From NCBI GenBank assembly GCA_951813085.1, contig OX638348.1, positions 2,427,627 through 2,491,626 of the forward strand: a DNA stretch of 64,000 bases, in the 5' to 3' direction. The notes under the pieces are model-generated. The model ran no database searches and was not told where the DNA came from. It saw nothing but the letters and a program-made list of their open reading frames with translations. The position numbers were made by a program, and so were the translations under genes. Below, piece after piece: positions 16,891 to 25,342 of the stretch (positions within the stretch are counted from its first letter, which is position 1; each line of letters opens with the position of its first letter). This DNA comes from an uncultured Opitutaceae bacterium. GTDB taxonomy: Bacteria > Verrucomicrobiota > Verrucomicrobiia > Opitutales > Opitutaceae.

Positions 16891-18918
16891 CTAAACGGCG
16901 CCAATAGCAATTCGCGATAGTTCAAAGCCAAGTTTCTCTGGAACAGGAGAATCGAAACCGCGATTACCAACGAGGTCGGATGTATAGAAGAACTTTTCCA
17001 AACTCCAGGGCGCGATGATCCAGCCGTACACTTTCTTGGTCGCCCGCAAGGCCCATTCCTCGGAAACCTGAGCATAGGCGAGGAAAAAGTCCTTTAGCTG
17101 GATCGCCACTTCCTTCTGGGACTGCTCGTCGAAATTTACGATTCGGCAATACCAAAGCATACGCAAGCTATCTACGTAAGCCATCGAGCCGCCCTCTCCT
17201 ACTTGCGATTCCAGGGCCACTAGAGGACTCGGCGCCGCCGGCAATCCTGAGCCTAGAGTAGGATCCACCCGTATCCAACTATCCACTCCATCGTAGATCT
17301 CGCACCAGGCATGAGCATCCGAATTGCGAATCATGTAGTAGTTTTTAAACGCGTTCCACGATCCTCCCTTGAATCCGATGACGACCCGGGCATCGAATCC
17401 CGCCGCACGGGCGAGCAAGACAAAGGAAGAGGCGAAAAATTCACAGTGACCATCCAAGTCGGAACTCAGCCAGCGCACGACCGGATCCGCTATGTCACTC
17501 GCGGGCGGCAGGCTGATATTCATCGAATAGGAATGCGTATCGGATAGGTATTTCGTGGCCCGAGTTGCGAACTCCAGAGCATCCATCGGCATCCCCTCTG
17601 AAATCTCGTGAGCGACTTGGCTCAAGTAGCCGTACGCCGCTTCTCCCGGTGGCAATCTACGCAGGGTTTCCGGGTATTGAGGCTGATTCGTTTCGATTAG
17701 GTTCCGTTTTCGATGCTCAATGAGCTCGCCAAACTTGTTCGCTGGCACATCGGGAATCCGTGCCGAGAAGTCGACGCCCTCAAGCTGGTAGGATACCAGC
17801 TTGCTCTTGGTCTCCTTTAGCGAGAACGCATGCAACTGCGGCGCAATACGCATCTCGCTGAGATTGGAATAGGTGAATTGCTTGAAGGACCCAATTACGG
17901 GCAGAAACTTGCTAACGCCAGGCTCGACGAAGAAGGTCCAACGATCCCGAGATAGATCACGGCTCGGCAGATCAGCAAACCACTTGTCCTTCCAGTAGCG
18001 AACGGCTCGATACGGGGTGGACGCAGCGTCCTTCAGCATCTCCTTAAGATCTGGTGAGATCGAGAATCCACCGTTCGCGTAAGCATTCAACGCGAGCATT
18101 CGCCAGTAAGGCATGGAAGGAACGACCGGCTCTCCCGAGACGTCGACGCGCAAGGCGACCCGATTGTCATTCTTGATACTGGTAACTTCGCCCAATTGAA
18201 CGCTCTCGCTGAAGCCTGTTTGCGAACCGGAGGCCTTCATATTGAAGAGGTTCACCTTGTTTTCCACGTCTACGCGAGGGATGAATAGGAAGCAAATACC
18301 GGCGATTCCAATCAGGCTGGCGAACATGGCGGAACCGACCACCAAGTTACGGTATCGCATGGTGCTGGCTAAGCGCAACCAGCCCTCGTGGTCCTCCCAA
18401 GCCTCGACGGGGTCTATGGCTTCGGTTTTCCCCTCCGATTTGCTGTCGAGAATCGTTCCCACAGACAGGAATGAAATAGCTAAGCCCGAAAATATGAGTA
18501 GTTCTATCCCGAATACGAGTGATGCGGTAAGCATTCCCGTCATTACCAGTAGAAAGAGACAGAGCAATACGAGCTGCATCTCTTCGCGACGCTTCTGGTG
18601 GTTCAAGCAGCGGTACAGAATAAGCCAAGTATTCAGGTTCAGCAGAGCAGGAACCGTTTCTTTCGCGAAGACGTCGATCGAAACCAGCGGCACGATACTC
18701 AAGGCAAATATTTTCCAAAGGAGCGGTGGAGCCTTCGAATACGCTTTCGGAAAGAGCATGCTCACCACTATCGCTACGACGCTTATGGTGGCAGGGACTA
18801 AATTGTGACCCTTTAGATTGAACAGGGCTACGACGGACGTCAGCGCCATCAAGGCCCCCACTAGCCACTTCAATCGATAAAGCTCGAATATGCTAAGCTT
18901 TGGCGATTGTTGTTCCAT
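16891..18918 (-). CDS. Membrane-anchored transglutaminase-like protein (TgpA type)
   Basis: A 675-residue protein with about six N-terminal transmembrane helices (about 10-235; DUF3488-like), then a periplasmic part with a transglutaminase-like cysteine protease domain. The catalytic triad is visible: Cys in DGHCEFFASSF, His in SDAHAWCEIYDG and Asp in WIRVDPT. A C-terminal region of about 120 residues follows. It is the last gene of a MoxR-DUF58-transglutaminase operon, and its ATG lies 26 bp inside the 3' end of the DUF58 frame. It is intact, in contrast to the two genes before it. Substrate unknown. Confidence 0.9.
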   Translation of the reverse strand: MEQQSPKLSIFELYRLKWLVGALMALTSVVALFNLKGHNLVPATISVVAIVVSMLFPKAYSKAPPLLWKIFALSIVPLVSIDVFAKETVPALLNLNTWLILYRCLNHQKRREEMQLVLLCLFLLVMTGMLTASLVFGIELLIFSGLAISFLSVGTILDSKSEGKTEAIDPVEAWEDHEGWLRLASTMRYRNLVVGSAMFASLIGIAGICFLFIPRVDVENKVNLFNMKASGSQTGFSESVQLGEVTSIKNDNRVALRVDVSGEPVVPSMPYWRMLALNAYANGGFSISPDLKEMLKDAASTPYRAVRYWKDKWFADLPSRDLSRDRWTFFVEPGVSKFLPVIGSFKQFTYSNLSEMRIAPQLHAFSLKETKSKLVSYQLEGVDFSARIPDVPANKFGELIEHRKRNLIETNQPQYPETLRRLPPGEAAYGYLSQVAHEISEGMPMDALEFATRATKYLSDTHSYSMNISLPPASDIADPVVRWLSSDLDGHCEFFASSFVLLARAAGFDARVVIGFKGGSWNAFKNYYMIRNSDAHAWCEIYDGVDSWIRVDPTLGSGLPAAPSPLVALESQVGEGGSMAYVDSLRMLWYCRIVNFDEQSQKEVAIQLKDFFLAYAQVSEEWALRATKKVYGWIIAPWSLEKFFYTSDLVGNRGFDSPVPEKLGFELSRIAIGAV

Positions 18919-20023
18919 TTACGATAGCTCCGACCGCGTTTCCGTCGATAGGGGAAAATATAACCGCTCGCGCCTGCTCCACATTATCCCCGAAGTTGGT
19001 TTCCGCGTTCCATTCCAGAGCGGATATTTCATCGAAGAAACTCCCCAAATCCGCAACGCGACTGATCTTAATTGTAGGGCCGCCCACTATCGTGCAGCAA
19101 TCGAGATCCCCCGCCAGAAACAGGTCCTCCGCTAAGCTCGTCACGAATGAGCACATCTTCTCGAACAAAGGTTCCTTCGACCACAGATAGCCTGAGGGAT
19201 TGACTACAAGCGAATAGCGGGCCTAGCTCTCCGCAGCGTTTTGCTTGACGACGAGATTCCCCTGCCGAGCGGACACCTTCCAATGAATGGAGCGGGGAGC
19301 ATCGCCCTTCACGTACTGACGCAATCCGATCAGCTCGCCGGTATTTCCTTTCGCCTTGGTACTCGCCCCCTGTCAACCGAAGCCGCTGCCGGTCATCTTC
19401 AAGCGTTGATACTCGATACGGGCCGACCAAATTTTCGCCTCCACCACGCATTCGCCCGGAATGTGCTTGCGCAAGAAGCCAAAGGGGAAGGTCGACATTG
19501 CCTCGAAAATTTTGAATCGCGCTACGCAACGCTGCTTGGGTCGATGACTCCAAACCAGCCGACTCGACGCCCCAGGCGCAACGCTTTCGCGCAAGTGAAG
19601 CTCGTATATCTCATTAGTTTTCTCATTGCCCACATCAAACGTTAGGCAGAACAAGGGAAACCGCTGTCGCGCATTTTCAACTACAACAGATATTTCGCCA
19701 TCCTCCCCCACTCGAAATGTAGAGCTCGTCTCTAAGCGCCAACGGGCGGATACGAAATTCGACCAGCAAAATATACCGCTCAAAACGATCGTCGCGATGA
19801 GCAGCGACAGCGCCGCGAACAAGATGTTGTTCTCCGTATTGTATGCCGCGAGGCCAATGCACAGACCGATCAGGATCAACATCATGCCCGAAGCAGTGGG
19901 CAGCACTTTCTCTCCCTTGGGAGGAATTACCAACTCCTTGATCTTGGACGAGAACGGCTTCGCCACGCGATCCGATGCAGGACCGCGCCAAGCGAATTGG
20001 TCCTTTGCGGCTGATATGGGCAT
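18893..20023 (-). pseudogene. DUF58-domain protein gene with two in-frame stop codons
   Basis: One continuous 377-codon frame is interrupted by TGA at 19373-19375 and TAG at 19223-19225. The N-terminal piece (216 residues) has two transmembrane helices (LILIGLCIGLAAY; ALSLLIATIVLSGIF) and a beta domain. The DUF58 signature lies after the first stop: GELIGLRQYVKGDAPRSIHWKVSAR. The C-terminal third follows the second stop (EKMCSFVTSLAEDLFLAGDLD). There are no frameshifts. DUF58 proteins normally partner MoxR ATPases; the MoxR gene 17 bp upstream is frameshifted too. Either a young pseudogene or a gene read through its stops. Confidence 0.85.
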
Positions 20024-20039
20024 TGACGCTTAGCGTACG

Positions 20040-21010
20040 TTATTTGGGCTGGGGAACCACCGCTAGAATGCGGGATACGATGCCTTCTACAAGGCGACGT
20101 TCCTCGATTGCATCCGAAGAAGGGCGACGCAAGTTGAGGCGATGGCTGAGAACGGAACTTGAAATCTGATTCACATCCTCGGGCAAAACAAAGTCTCTTC
20201 CATAGTACAAAGCTCGGGCCTGAGCCGCGTTCTTGAGCGCCAAGCTTCCACGAACGCTGATACCTGCCTTGAATTCGCTCTCCGTCCGAGTCGCTGATAT
20301 GATTCCGAGAATATACTCCAGGATACTCTTCTCCAGATAAACCTTGGAGACGGTTTCCCGAATGTTGACGATCTCGTCGCGCGACACCGGATTTGAAAAT
20401 TCTAAATCGTCATAGCCCGCGTTCTCGCCCGCAAGGATGTCCATCTCGCTATCCATGCTCGGGTAGCCCATTTGCAGGCGCATCAAGAAGCGGTCCATCT
20501 GGCTTTCCGGCAACGGGAAGGTTCCCTCGTAGTCAACCGGGTTCTGGGTGGCGAGAACGATGAACGGCTCCCCTACTGAATAGGTCTCCCCATCGATGGT
20601 AACGCGGCCATGGTCCATGACCTCGAGCAAGCTGGACTGAGTCTTGGGAGTCGCGCGATTGATCTCGTCGGCCAAGACGATGTTGGAAAAAATCGGCCCC
20701 TTCCGGAATACGAACGACCTTTCGCGCTCATCGTAGATGGAGACCCCAGTCACATCCGTCGGGAGCAAATCGCTCGTGAACTGGATACGCTTAAAGTCCG
20801 AGTCCATCGCCTCAGCCAGGCAATAGGCCAGAGTCGTCTTCCCTACTCCTGGCAAATCCTCGATCAAGGCATGCCCCCTGCGGCGAGGCAAATGAGGATC
20901 TTGTCGATAGCTTCATCTTTGCCCTTGATTCGGCTGCCGATCAAGGTCTTCAGACGCGTGAAGACCTCGCGTGAAGCGTTCATCGCTTCGGTAGGGAGAA
21001 ATTCGCTCAT
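20040..21010 (-). pseudogene. MoxR-family AAA+ ATPase gene, frameshifted near the N-terminus
   Basis: MoxR ATPases act as chaperones for metal or DUF58/VWA partner proteins. The frame opens at ATG 21010 (MSEFLPTEAMNASREVF...) and reads to CLAAGG. It then goes out of frame at a run of five C (five G on the coding strand) at 20874-20878; six would restore [16 protein letters not shown]. After the shift, 280 codons are intact: Walker A (GVGKTTLA), Walker B ([11 protein letters not shown]), sensor 1 ([18 protein letters not shown]) and the lid domain. A short product from an internal start could lack only about 45 residues. The slip site is a homopolymer, so a sequencing error or reversible slippage is possible. 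Confidence 0.85.
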
Positions 21011-21130
21011 TGTCTTTTCCATTTTCAAAGTCGCCGAGCCTGGTTCTCAGCATGACTAATCCATCGGCTCAATCACCGTGGAATTTACTCATTCGGCCCT
21101 ATTTATCCCCAGAAGTCCGCAAAACTCAAT

Positions 21131-21823
21131 TCACTTTGCAAAACGGGCCACGAACTGGGACAACAATTGATCGATCCGACCCTGATTCGCAGCGACCGCC
21201 TCATGGAATGATTCCATACTAAGTTGCTCATCCCCAATGCCATGCGCAAAATTATCGATCACGCAAAGGGATGTCACAGATATCGAACGCTCCAGCAGTA
21301 GATCAGCTTCATTCGCTAGGGTCATCCCCACCACATCGCACCCGGAATTCTGCAATATCCGCACTTCCGCCTTCGTTTCAAAGCGAGGTCCCCGCGTTTG
21401 AGCATAGATTTTATCGGTTTCGATCGGAAAAGGGCTCTCTGCGACAATCTCCGGCAACAGCTTGTTGTCCACCTCCGGGGCAAAACCGCTTGGCGCGTCG
21501 TCGACGAAGGTCATCGGAGCGAAACTCATGTAGTCCGAGCAGGAAACCAGAGTCCCTGGAGGGAGCGATTCCTGGAGGGAACCCACCGATGTGATGCACA
21601 ACGCCGCCTGGACCCCCCTCTCACTCAGGGCATGGACGTACCCTCGATAGTTGCTTCGGTGCGGGGGAAGCGGGTTCGAGAAACCATGCCGATTGACTAC
21701 GAGCAGATCTCCCTTCGACCGCATCACAACCGGACCGTAGGGGGTATCGAAGTTCACTTCCCCCCACGAATCGAAAACCTTTGACCGCGTAATGCTCGTT
21801 CCGCTGATGATCGCAATGCTCAT
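21131..21823 (-). CDS. Purine nucleoside phosphorylase, MTA phosphorylase family
   Basis: Phosphorolysis of a purine nucleoside; in this family usually 5'-methylthioadenosine or 5'-methylthioinosine (methionine salvage and polyamine metabolism). At 230 residues it is shorter than the typical 260-290. Recognisable parts are the phosphate-binding IISGTS start, VVNRHGFSNPLPPHRSNYRGYVHAL, ITSVGSLQ and the base/ribose site GCDVVGMTLANEADLLLE. The Met in VVGMT is the usual ribose contact. The typical RHG-HxxPP pattern is loosened (HGFSNPLPPH). The exact nucleoside cannot be told. Confidence 0.87.
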   Translation of the reverse strand: MSIAIISGTSITRSKVFDSWGEVNFDTPYGPVVMRSKGDLLVVNRHGFSNPLPPHRSNYRGYVHALSERGVQAALCITSVGSLQESLPPGTLVSCSDYMSFAPMTFVDDAPSGFAPEVDNKLLPEIVAESPFPIETDKIYAQTRGPRFETKAEVRILQNSGCDVVGMTLANEADLLLERSISVTSLCVIDNFAHGIGDEQLSMESFHEAVAANQGRIDQLLSQFVARFAK

Positions 21824-21973
21824 TGCGGCCCCTTCTATGGATCGCAGCCCGACGATTCAACCTTCAACCTGATTCTTTGGCTACCAAGCGCTTAGAAATA
21901 TCCCAAATGTCAGGATTCCGTGGAGAATCATTCAATTGTTACACCTGCGCGCCGATAGAGAAACGAATCCATC

Positions 21974-22156
21974 ATGAATCGTTCAATCCCCGACACCATT
22001 TCGGCTAATCAGAGGAATCTGGAACAATGCAGGAAGTTTTTGGCGGGCAACCGCTCGTGCTTCTACCGCGGCTTTTGGAAAAATGCTCCTTACAAGGACG
22101 CCACAAAAGCAGCCAATTCCCCACAAGAGTCCAAAGCGAAACCGAGTCAAAACTAG
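21974..22156 (+). CDS. Possible small basic protein
   Basis: A 60-codon frame starting with ATG (MNRSIPDTISANQRNLEQC) and ending in TAG, in the 440 bp between the phosphorylase gene and tRNA-Gln. It has two Cys and a Tyr/Phe/Trp-rich patch (CFYRGFWKNAPYKD), then a polar tail. No family is recognised and no clear ribosome binding site is seen. It could be a chance frame. Confidence 0.3.
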   Translation: MNRSIPDTISANQRNLEQCRKFLAGNRSCFYRGFWKNAPYKDATKAANSPQESKAKPSQN

Positions 22157-22263
22157 GCTCAATACTGTCAACGCTCCTCTACCCAGGCGGCCTTCCCCTA
22201 GCGGGAATCGGGCGTTTTTCTGTTGATTTTAGAAATCCAAATCCTACCGTCACCGCCTTCGAC

Positions 22264-22337
22264 AGCCTCGTGGTGTAATGGTAGCACTAAGGATTCTGGT
22301 TCCTTCTGTCGGGGTTCGAGTCCCTGCGAGGCTGCCA
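22264..22337 (+). tRNA. tRNA-Gln (anticodon CUG)
   Basis: A 74-nt cloverleaf with the CCA end encoded. Acceptor stem AGCCTCG/CGAGGCT; D arm with TGGTGTAATGGTAGCAC; anticodon stem AAGGA/TCCTT with loop TTCTGGT, giving anticodon CTG at 34-36 (reads CAG); T arm with GGTTCGAGTCC. The discriminator base is G, as expected for Gln. Confidence 0.95.
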
Positions 22338-22406
22338 GCTCAGCCAGAGAGCTCTCACTTGATCAATGGGAAATCGATCAGCCCCGTATCCAAACGGCCA
22401 TGCCAC

Positions 22407-22640
22407 TTAGCTTGAGTTCTTCAATACGGGCCAACGAGCGAATGCGAGAAACCAAATCAGCAGAAGCCCAACGAAAGGAATAAGTACTAAAAGAGCCAAT
22501 GCTCCCGGGTACCCTGCTTTCTTGAAGATTCGCCAGCACGGCCATATGAATAGGATGCCTATGGCCAAAAAGAAATACAATTCACTGAATGCTATGCTTT
22601 CAATGAAAGCGAGCGTTTGTGGTGTAGTTATATCGTTCAT
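22407..22640 (-). CDS. Small two-helix membrane protein
   Basis: 77 residues with two hydrophobic segments (ELYFFLAIGILFIWPCW and ALALLVLIPFVGLLLIWFLAFA) around a KKAGYPG turn. This IFKKAGxPGxxALxxxIPxxxxxxxxxFAxAxWP pattern is common in small bacterial inner-membrane proteins of unknown function (DUF805/DUF5684-like). It lies just after tRNA-Gln on the opposite strand. Function unknown. Confidence 0.65.
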   Translation of the reverse strand: MNDITTPQTLAFIESIAFSELYFFLAIGILFIWPCWRIFKKAGYPGALALLVLIPFVGLLLIWFLAFARWPVLKNSS

Positions 22641-22759
22641 AAGCTTTCAATTTCGTAGGGCCGTTTTTCTCACTATCGATTCTCATGGTTCCATTGGTTT
22701 CTCTACACTTTTTCAGGTGCCGGGTTTAGTAACTTTCGTCCAATGTGAACATCGTCCCG

Positions 22760-23224
22760 TTAGGTATCACCTCTGGTTTCAATTTTCTTGAGTGCCAAAT
22801 AGAGCAACAAGCCGAACGCAACTACCATTGATGCAAATTTTAGTCCATCATCCAAAGCGCCCCAATTGTTTACATACCCATGAACCGCGCTGAATATACC
22901 TCCGAACATTAGGCCCGCACCCAATCCACGTTGTGGCAAATACGCTCCTAGGCAGATAGCAATCAGCCCAAAGGGCACTGCGAAAACGAATGTCGTTTTT
23001 TGAAACTTTTCTTCGGCAATTCTAAATTGCTCATCCAATCCATTCTTTTCTTCCCTGAGCTCATTCTTTTCTTCAGGGCCGGCCTCTCGGTACCTGAGGT
23101 TATAATCTTCTACTTGGTAGTCACCTCTCTGTGGAGGAGGTGAAAATGTCTTCACTCCAAAGTGTATCATCATCGGAAAGACAATGGCTACCCCGAATCC
23201 CAGAGCTATTTTCTTAGCAATCAT
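22760..23224 (-). CDS. Hypothetical membrane protein
   Basis: 154 residues with four hydrophobic helices: one at the N-terminus (IALGFGVAIVFPMMIHFGV), then a charged segment rich in Glu (PEEKNELREEKNGLDEQF), then three more at about 85-150. The charged part is probably a short coiled coil. No family is recognised. Its start overlaps the stop of the preceding small gene by four bases (ATGA), so the three genes 23924-22760 form one unit. Confidence 0.7.
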   Translation of the reverse strand: MIAKKIALGFGVAIVFPMMIHFGVKTFSPPPQRGDYQVEDYNLRYREAGPEEKNELREEKNGLDEQFRIAEEKFQKTTFVFAVPFGLIAICLGAYLPQRGLGAGLMFGGIFSAVHGYVNNWGALDDGLKFASMVVAFGLLLYLALKKIETRGDT

Positions 23225-23532
23225 GTTTCGTATTTAACGCTAAATTCAGTCGACGAGGCTTGCCCTCGCATCCTCCTAAAAGGTTCATTCTGCCCAAAAT
23301 TTAGGTGCACTTTAATACCCCCGTCTTTGACGATTGTTATGCTTATCTCTTCCAGAGTGACGTCATGATTCGCTCCGGCGTCCAGAATCTCCAATTCTGG
23401 CATCTTTTCTAAGGCCTGCACTATCGCGTTGAATTCCCCGTAATAGCCAAATCTCAGGTCTCGGTTTTTTGCTCTATCAATCGCCATAACGCACAATGTC
23501 AGGACAAATACTCCTATCGATGCCGATGCCAT
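23221..23532 (-). CDS. Hypothetical small anchored protein
   Basis: 103 residues. An N-terminal hydrophobic helix (ASIGVFVLTLCVMAI) is followed by a soluble alpha/beta part (VQALEKMPELEILDAGANHDVTLEEISITIVKDGGIKVHLNFG). The fold resembles small periplasmic domains, but no family is recognised. It overlaps the genes on both sides (19 bp upstream, 4 bp downstream), which argues for coupled translation. Confidence 0.6.
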   Translation of the reverse strand: MASASIGVFVLTLCVMAIDRAKNRDLRFGYYGEFNAIVQALEKMPELEILDAGANHDVTLEEISITIVKDGGIKVHLNFGQNEPFRRMRGQASSTEFSVKYET

Positions 23533-23924
23533 CTTGAGAAATTTTTCAATCCAGATTTCCCGACCCTCAAGCTTTTGGCGTCAAGGCCTCGCAATTGCAA
23601 AATGAGCAAAACACCTGCCACTATTGAAAAAAACAGCGTAAAGTATTCATACTTAACATACTCTTCTATCCAAAGTTTTCGCCAACCCGTTGCAGAAGTC
23701 AGGGCCAGAGGGAAAAAGCCAATTACGAGAATCAACGAAAAATACGGAGAAACCAAGAAAGCGGAGACAGTCACCCACCAGGTCAAGAACGACAAACTAG
23801 AGTCTATTGAGAAAACCGCAACTGGGAGAGCCAACATAAGACCGAACACGCCTAGCTGTCCCTTTTGATTCAAAGGAACGGGCGGTGAATTTGAAAGAAA
23901 CCTATCAATCGCAACTAGTGTCAT
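23514..23924 (-). CDS. Hypothetical membrane protein
   Basis: 136 residues with four likely transmembrane helices (VFGLMLALPVAVFSIDSSL, WWVTVSAFLVSPYFSLILVIGFFPLAL, YFTLFFSIVAGVLLILQL). It is the first gene of a three-gene overlapping set. Nothing identifies its role. Base composition is lower in GC than in the housekeeping genes, which suggests accessory DNA. Confidence 0.6.
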   Translation of the reverse strand: MTLVAIDRFLSNSPPVPLNQKGQLGVFGLMLALPVAVFSIDSSLSFLTWWVTVSAFLVSPYFSLILVIGFFPLALTSATGWRKLWIEEYVKYEYFTLFFSIVAGVLLILQLRGLDAKSLRVGKSGLKNFSRWHRHR

Positions 23925-24202
23925 GATCTACTCCACTTTCAACGTCAAAGAGTCTCAAGAGTGCCCGCGGAGTGGGTACGAATTGAGACAACTACCTGGT
24001 TGTGCGTTTGTAAACATGCTGGGGATCCAGTGGAGTAATTTGATAGCGACCTACAAGAGATCCAGTTCACTAGGTTATTCTCGTTTTTCAAACTTGTTGT
24101 AGATAACTGGGGTCACGAGAAGAGCTAGTCCGAAAAATAACATCGGTGCGAACGTTACAGTTTGAATTCCGGTAATATGCAAAACTGGTTGGACCCCGCA
24201 GT

Positions 24203-25108
24203 TTAGCCCGGTTTGAATGAGAGATTCTCGACGGGTTTCTTGTTGTTGGGCTTGGGCTTAAGCTGCCTGGGGTGGAGATCGCCCGAAGGGCGGTCGGAGC
24301 CGCAGGCAGGCTGGATTTGCCTTGTGGCAAACTCGCTGGGCGTTAGCGCGCCTGGCGATCCATGGGGCCTATGATTGCTGCAGCAGTCCTTCCAGTCCGC
24401 GAAGATCACGCGCGATTCGCTGAGCGCGCGGATCATCTCGCGGTCGAGGCGTTCCTCGCGAAAGCGGCTGCTGAAGCTTTCGGCGTATCCGTTCCGCCAA
24501 GGGCGGCCCGGATCGATGCATAGAGCCTCGATCCCGTTCTCGGCAAGCCAGCCCTGGATGGCCTTGGCGATGAGCTCGGGCCCGTTGCCCGAGCGGGGAT
24601 GCATTCGGGAGCCCCATGCTCGCGGCCTGCAGCAGGGCCAGCGCGTCGGAGGCCTTGATCGCCCGGTCGGCATGGATGCAATGGCGCTGGCGAGCGCATT
24701 CGCCTATCAGGTCGAAGGCCCGCAGCCTGCCTCCCCGCTGGGCGTAGTCCGAGACGAGGCCCCAGGCCCGGACGCGGTTGCGGCGAAGCGCCTTCCCCTC
24801 GGGCTTGGGCTTCGGAAGGTAGCGGAGCGTCGAGCGGCTGATCCCCAGCCACCGGCAAACGGCTCTCCCGGAACGCGACAGCGCGGACTGGACCTTCGCC
24901 GCAATCCCGCGCTGGCGCTCCGGGCTCAGAGGTTTTTCCCCAGCGCGATCTCCAGGGCCTTGGTCTTGAGCAGCTGGTCGGCAAGCAGCTTCTTGAGCTC
25001 GGTGTTCTCCTTCTCCAGGTCGCGGAGGCGCTGAGCCTCCTTAAGATCCATGCCTCCGTACTTGCTCTTCCAGCGATAGAAGCTCTGCGAGCTGATGTTG
25101 AGGGAGCG
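24203..25108 (-). mobile_element. Degenerate IS3-family insertion sequence
   Basis: Remnants of both transposase frames are present. OrfA (25108 to 24926) keeps only its C-terminal part (SSQSFYRWKSKYGGMDLKEA, then a leucine-zipper stretch). OrfB (about 24925 to 24203) keeps the start (SRSGRAVCRWLGISRSTLRY), lacks roughly 100 central residues, resumes at WGLVSDYAQRGGRLR, shifts frame near 24600 and ends with GWLAENGIEALCIDPG, PWRNGYAESFSSRF and DWKDCCSNHRPHG. Two of the three DDE acidic residues are Gly (WGLVSD for WDFVSD; SGNGPE for SDNGPE), so it is dead. The element is GC-rich (42 of 60 bases in 24841-24900), unlike its flanks. Confidence 0.88.
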
Positions 25109-25338
25109 AAAAGGGGTCGGGTCTCAATTCTTGATCTTATGGACTTTGGTACAGATTCAAAAGAAGCGGACAGCCGAAGGGGTCAGTCGTCAATTATCAA
25201 CTACCAGGGATATCCGAAGGTAGAACAGATAAAGGTGTCAAATCGTGCCCTTTGAGGCGGGCCGATCGAGGAACTTGCGAATCTGCTGCTTTTGCCCTTT
25301 CCCGCTTAGTCAATAAGCAAAGTTTGACCCCTTTTTCG
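25107..25338. repeat. Short inverted repeats bounding a 232 bp non-coding remnant
   Basis: CGAAAAGGGGTC (25107-25118) and GACCCCTTTTTCG (25326-25338) face each other. Between them are further partial copies (AAGGGGTCAG near 25174, AAGGTGTCAAA near 25232), and no reading frame is convincing. The TTTGACCCCTTTTTCG type of end is what I would expect near small transposase or REP-like elements; that is an impression, not a match. It fills the gap between the IS3 remnant and the KAP NTPase frame. Confidence 0.5.
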
Positions 25339-25342
25339 AACC

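Noticed and set aside
19373..19375. Selenocysteine at the TGA of the DUF58 gene
   Set aside because: The residue is not a conserved Cys position, no stem-loop resembling a SECIS element is obvious after it, and a second stop (TAG) follows in the same gene.
21983..22171. 62-codon hydrophobic frame on the minus strand before tRNA-Gln
   Set aside because: It overlaps the plus-strand small frame, no ribosome binding site is seen, and the hydrophobic run alone is not enough.
24088..24330. 80-codon minus-strand frame at the end of the IS remnant
   Set aside because: Its first part is the transposase end read in another frame. It was considered as a displaced symporter C-terminus next to the 17-bp repeat, but the residues show no family resemblance.
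24375..25034. 219-codon frame on the plus strand across the IS remnant
   Set aside because: Long antisense frames are expected in GC-rich DNA. The minus strand carries the recognisable transposase segments.
25107..25338. Complete small transposable element between the facing GACCCCTTTTTCG motifs
   Set aside because: No target-site duplication is visible and the motif copies are unequal, so I only list it as an inverted-repeat remnant.
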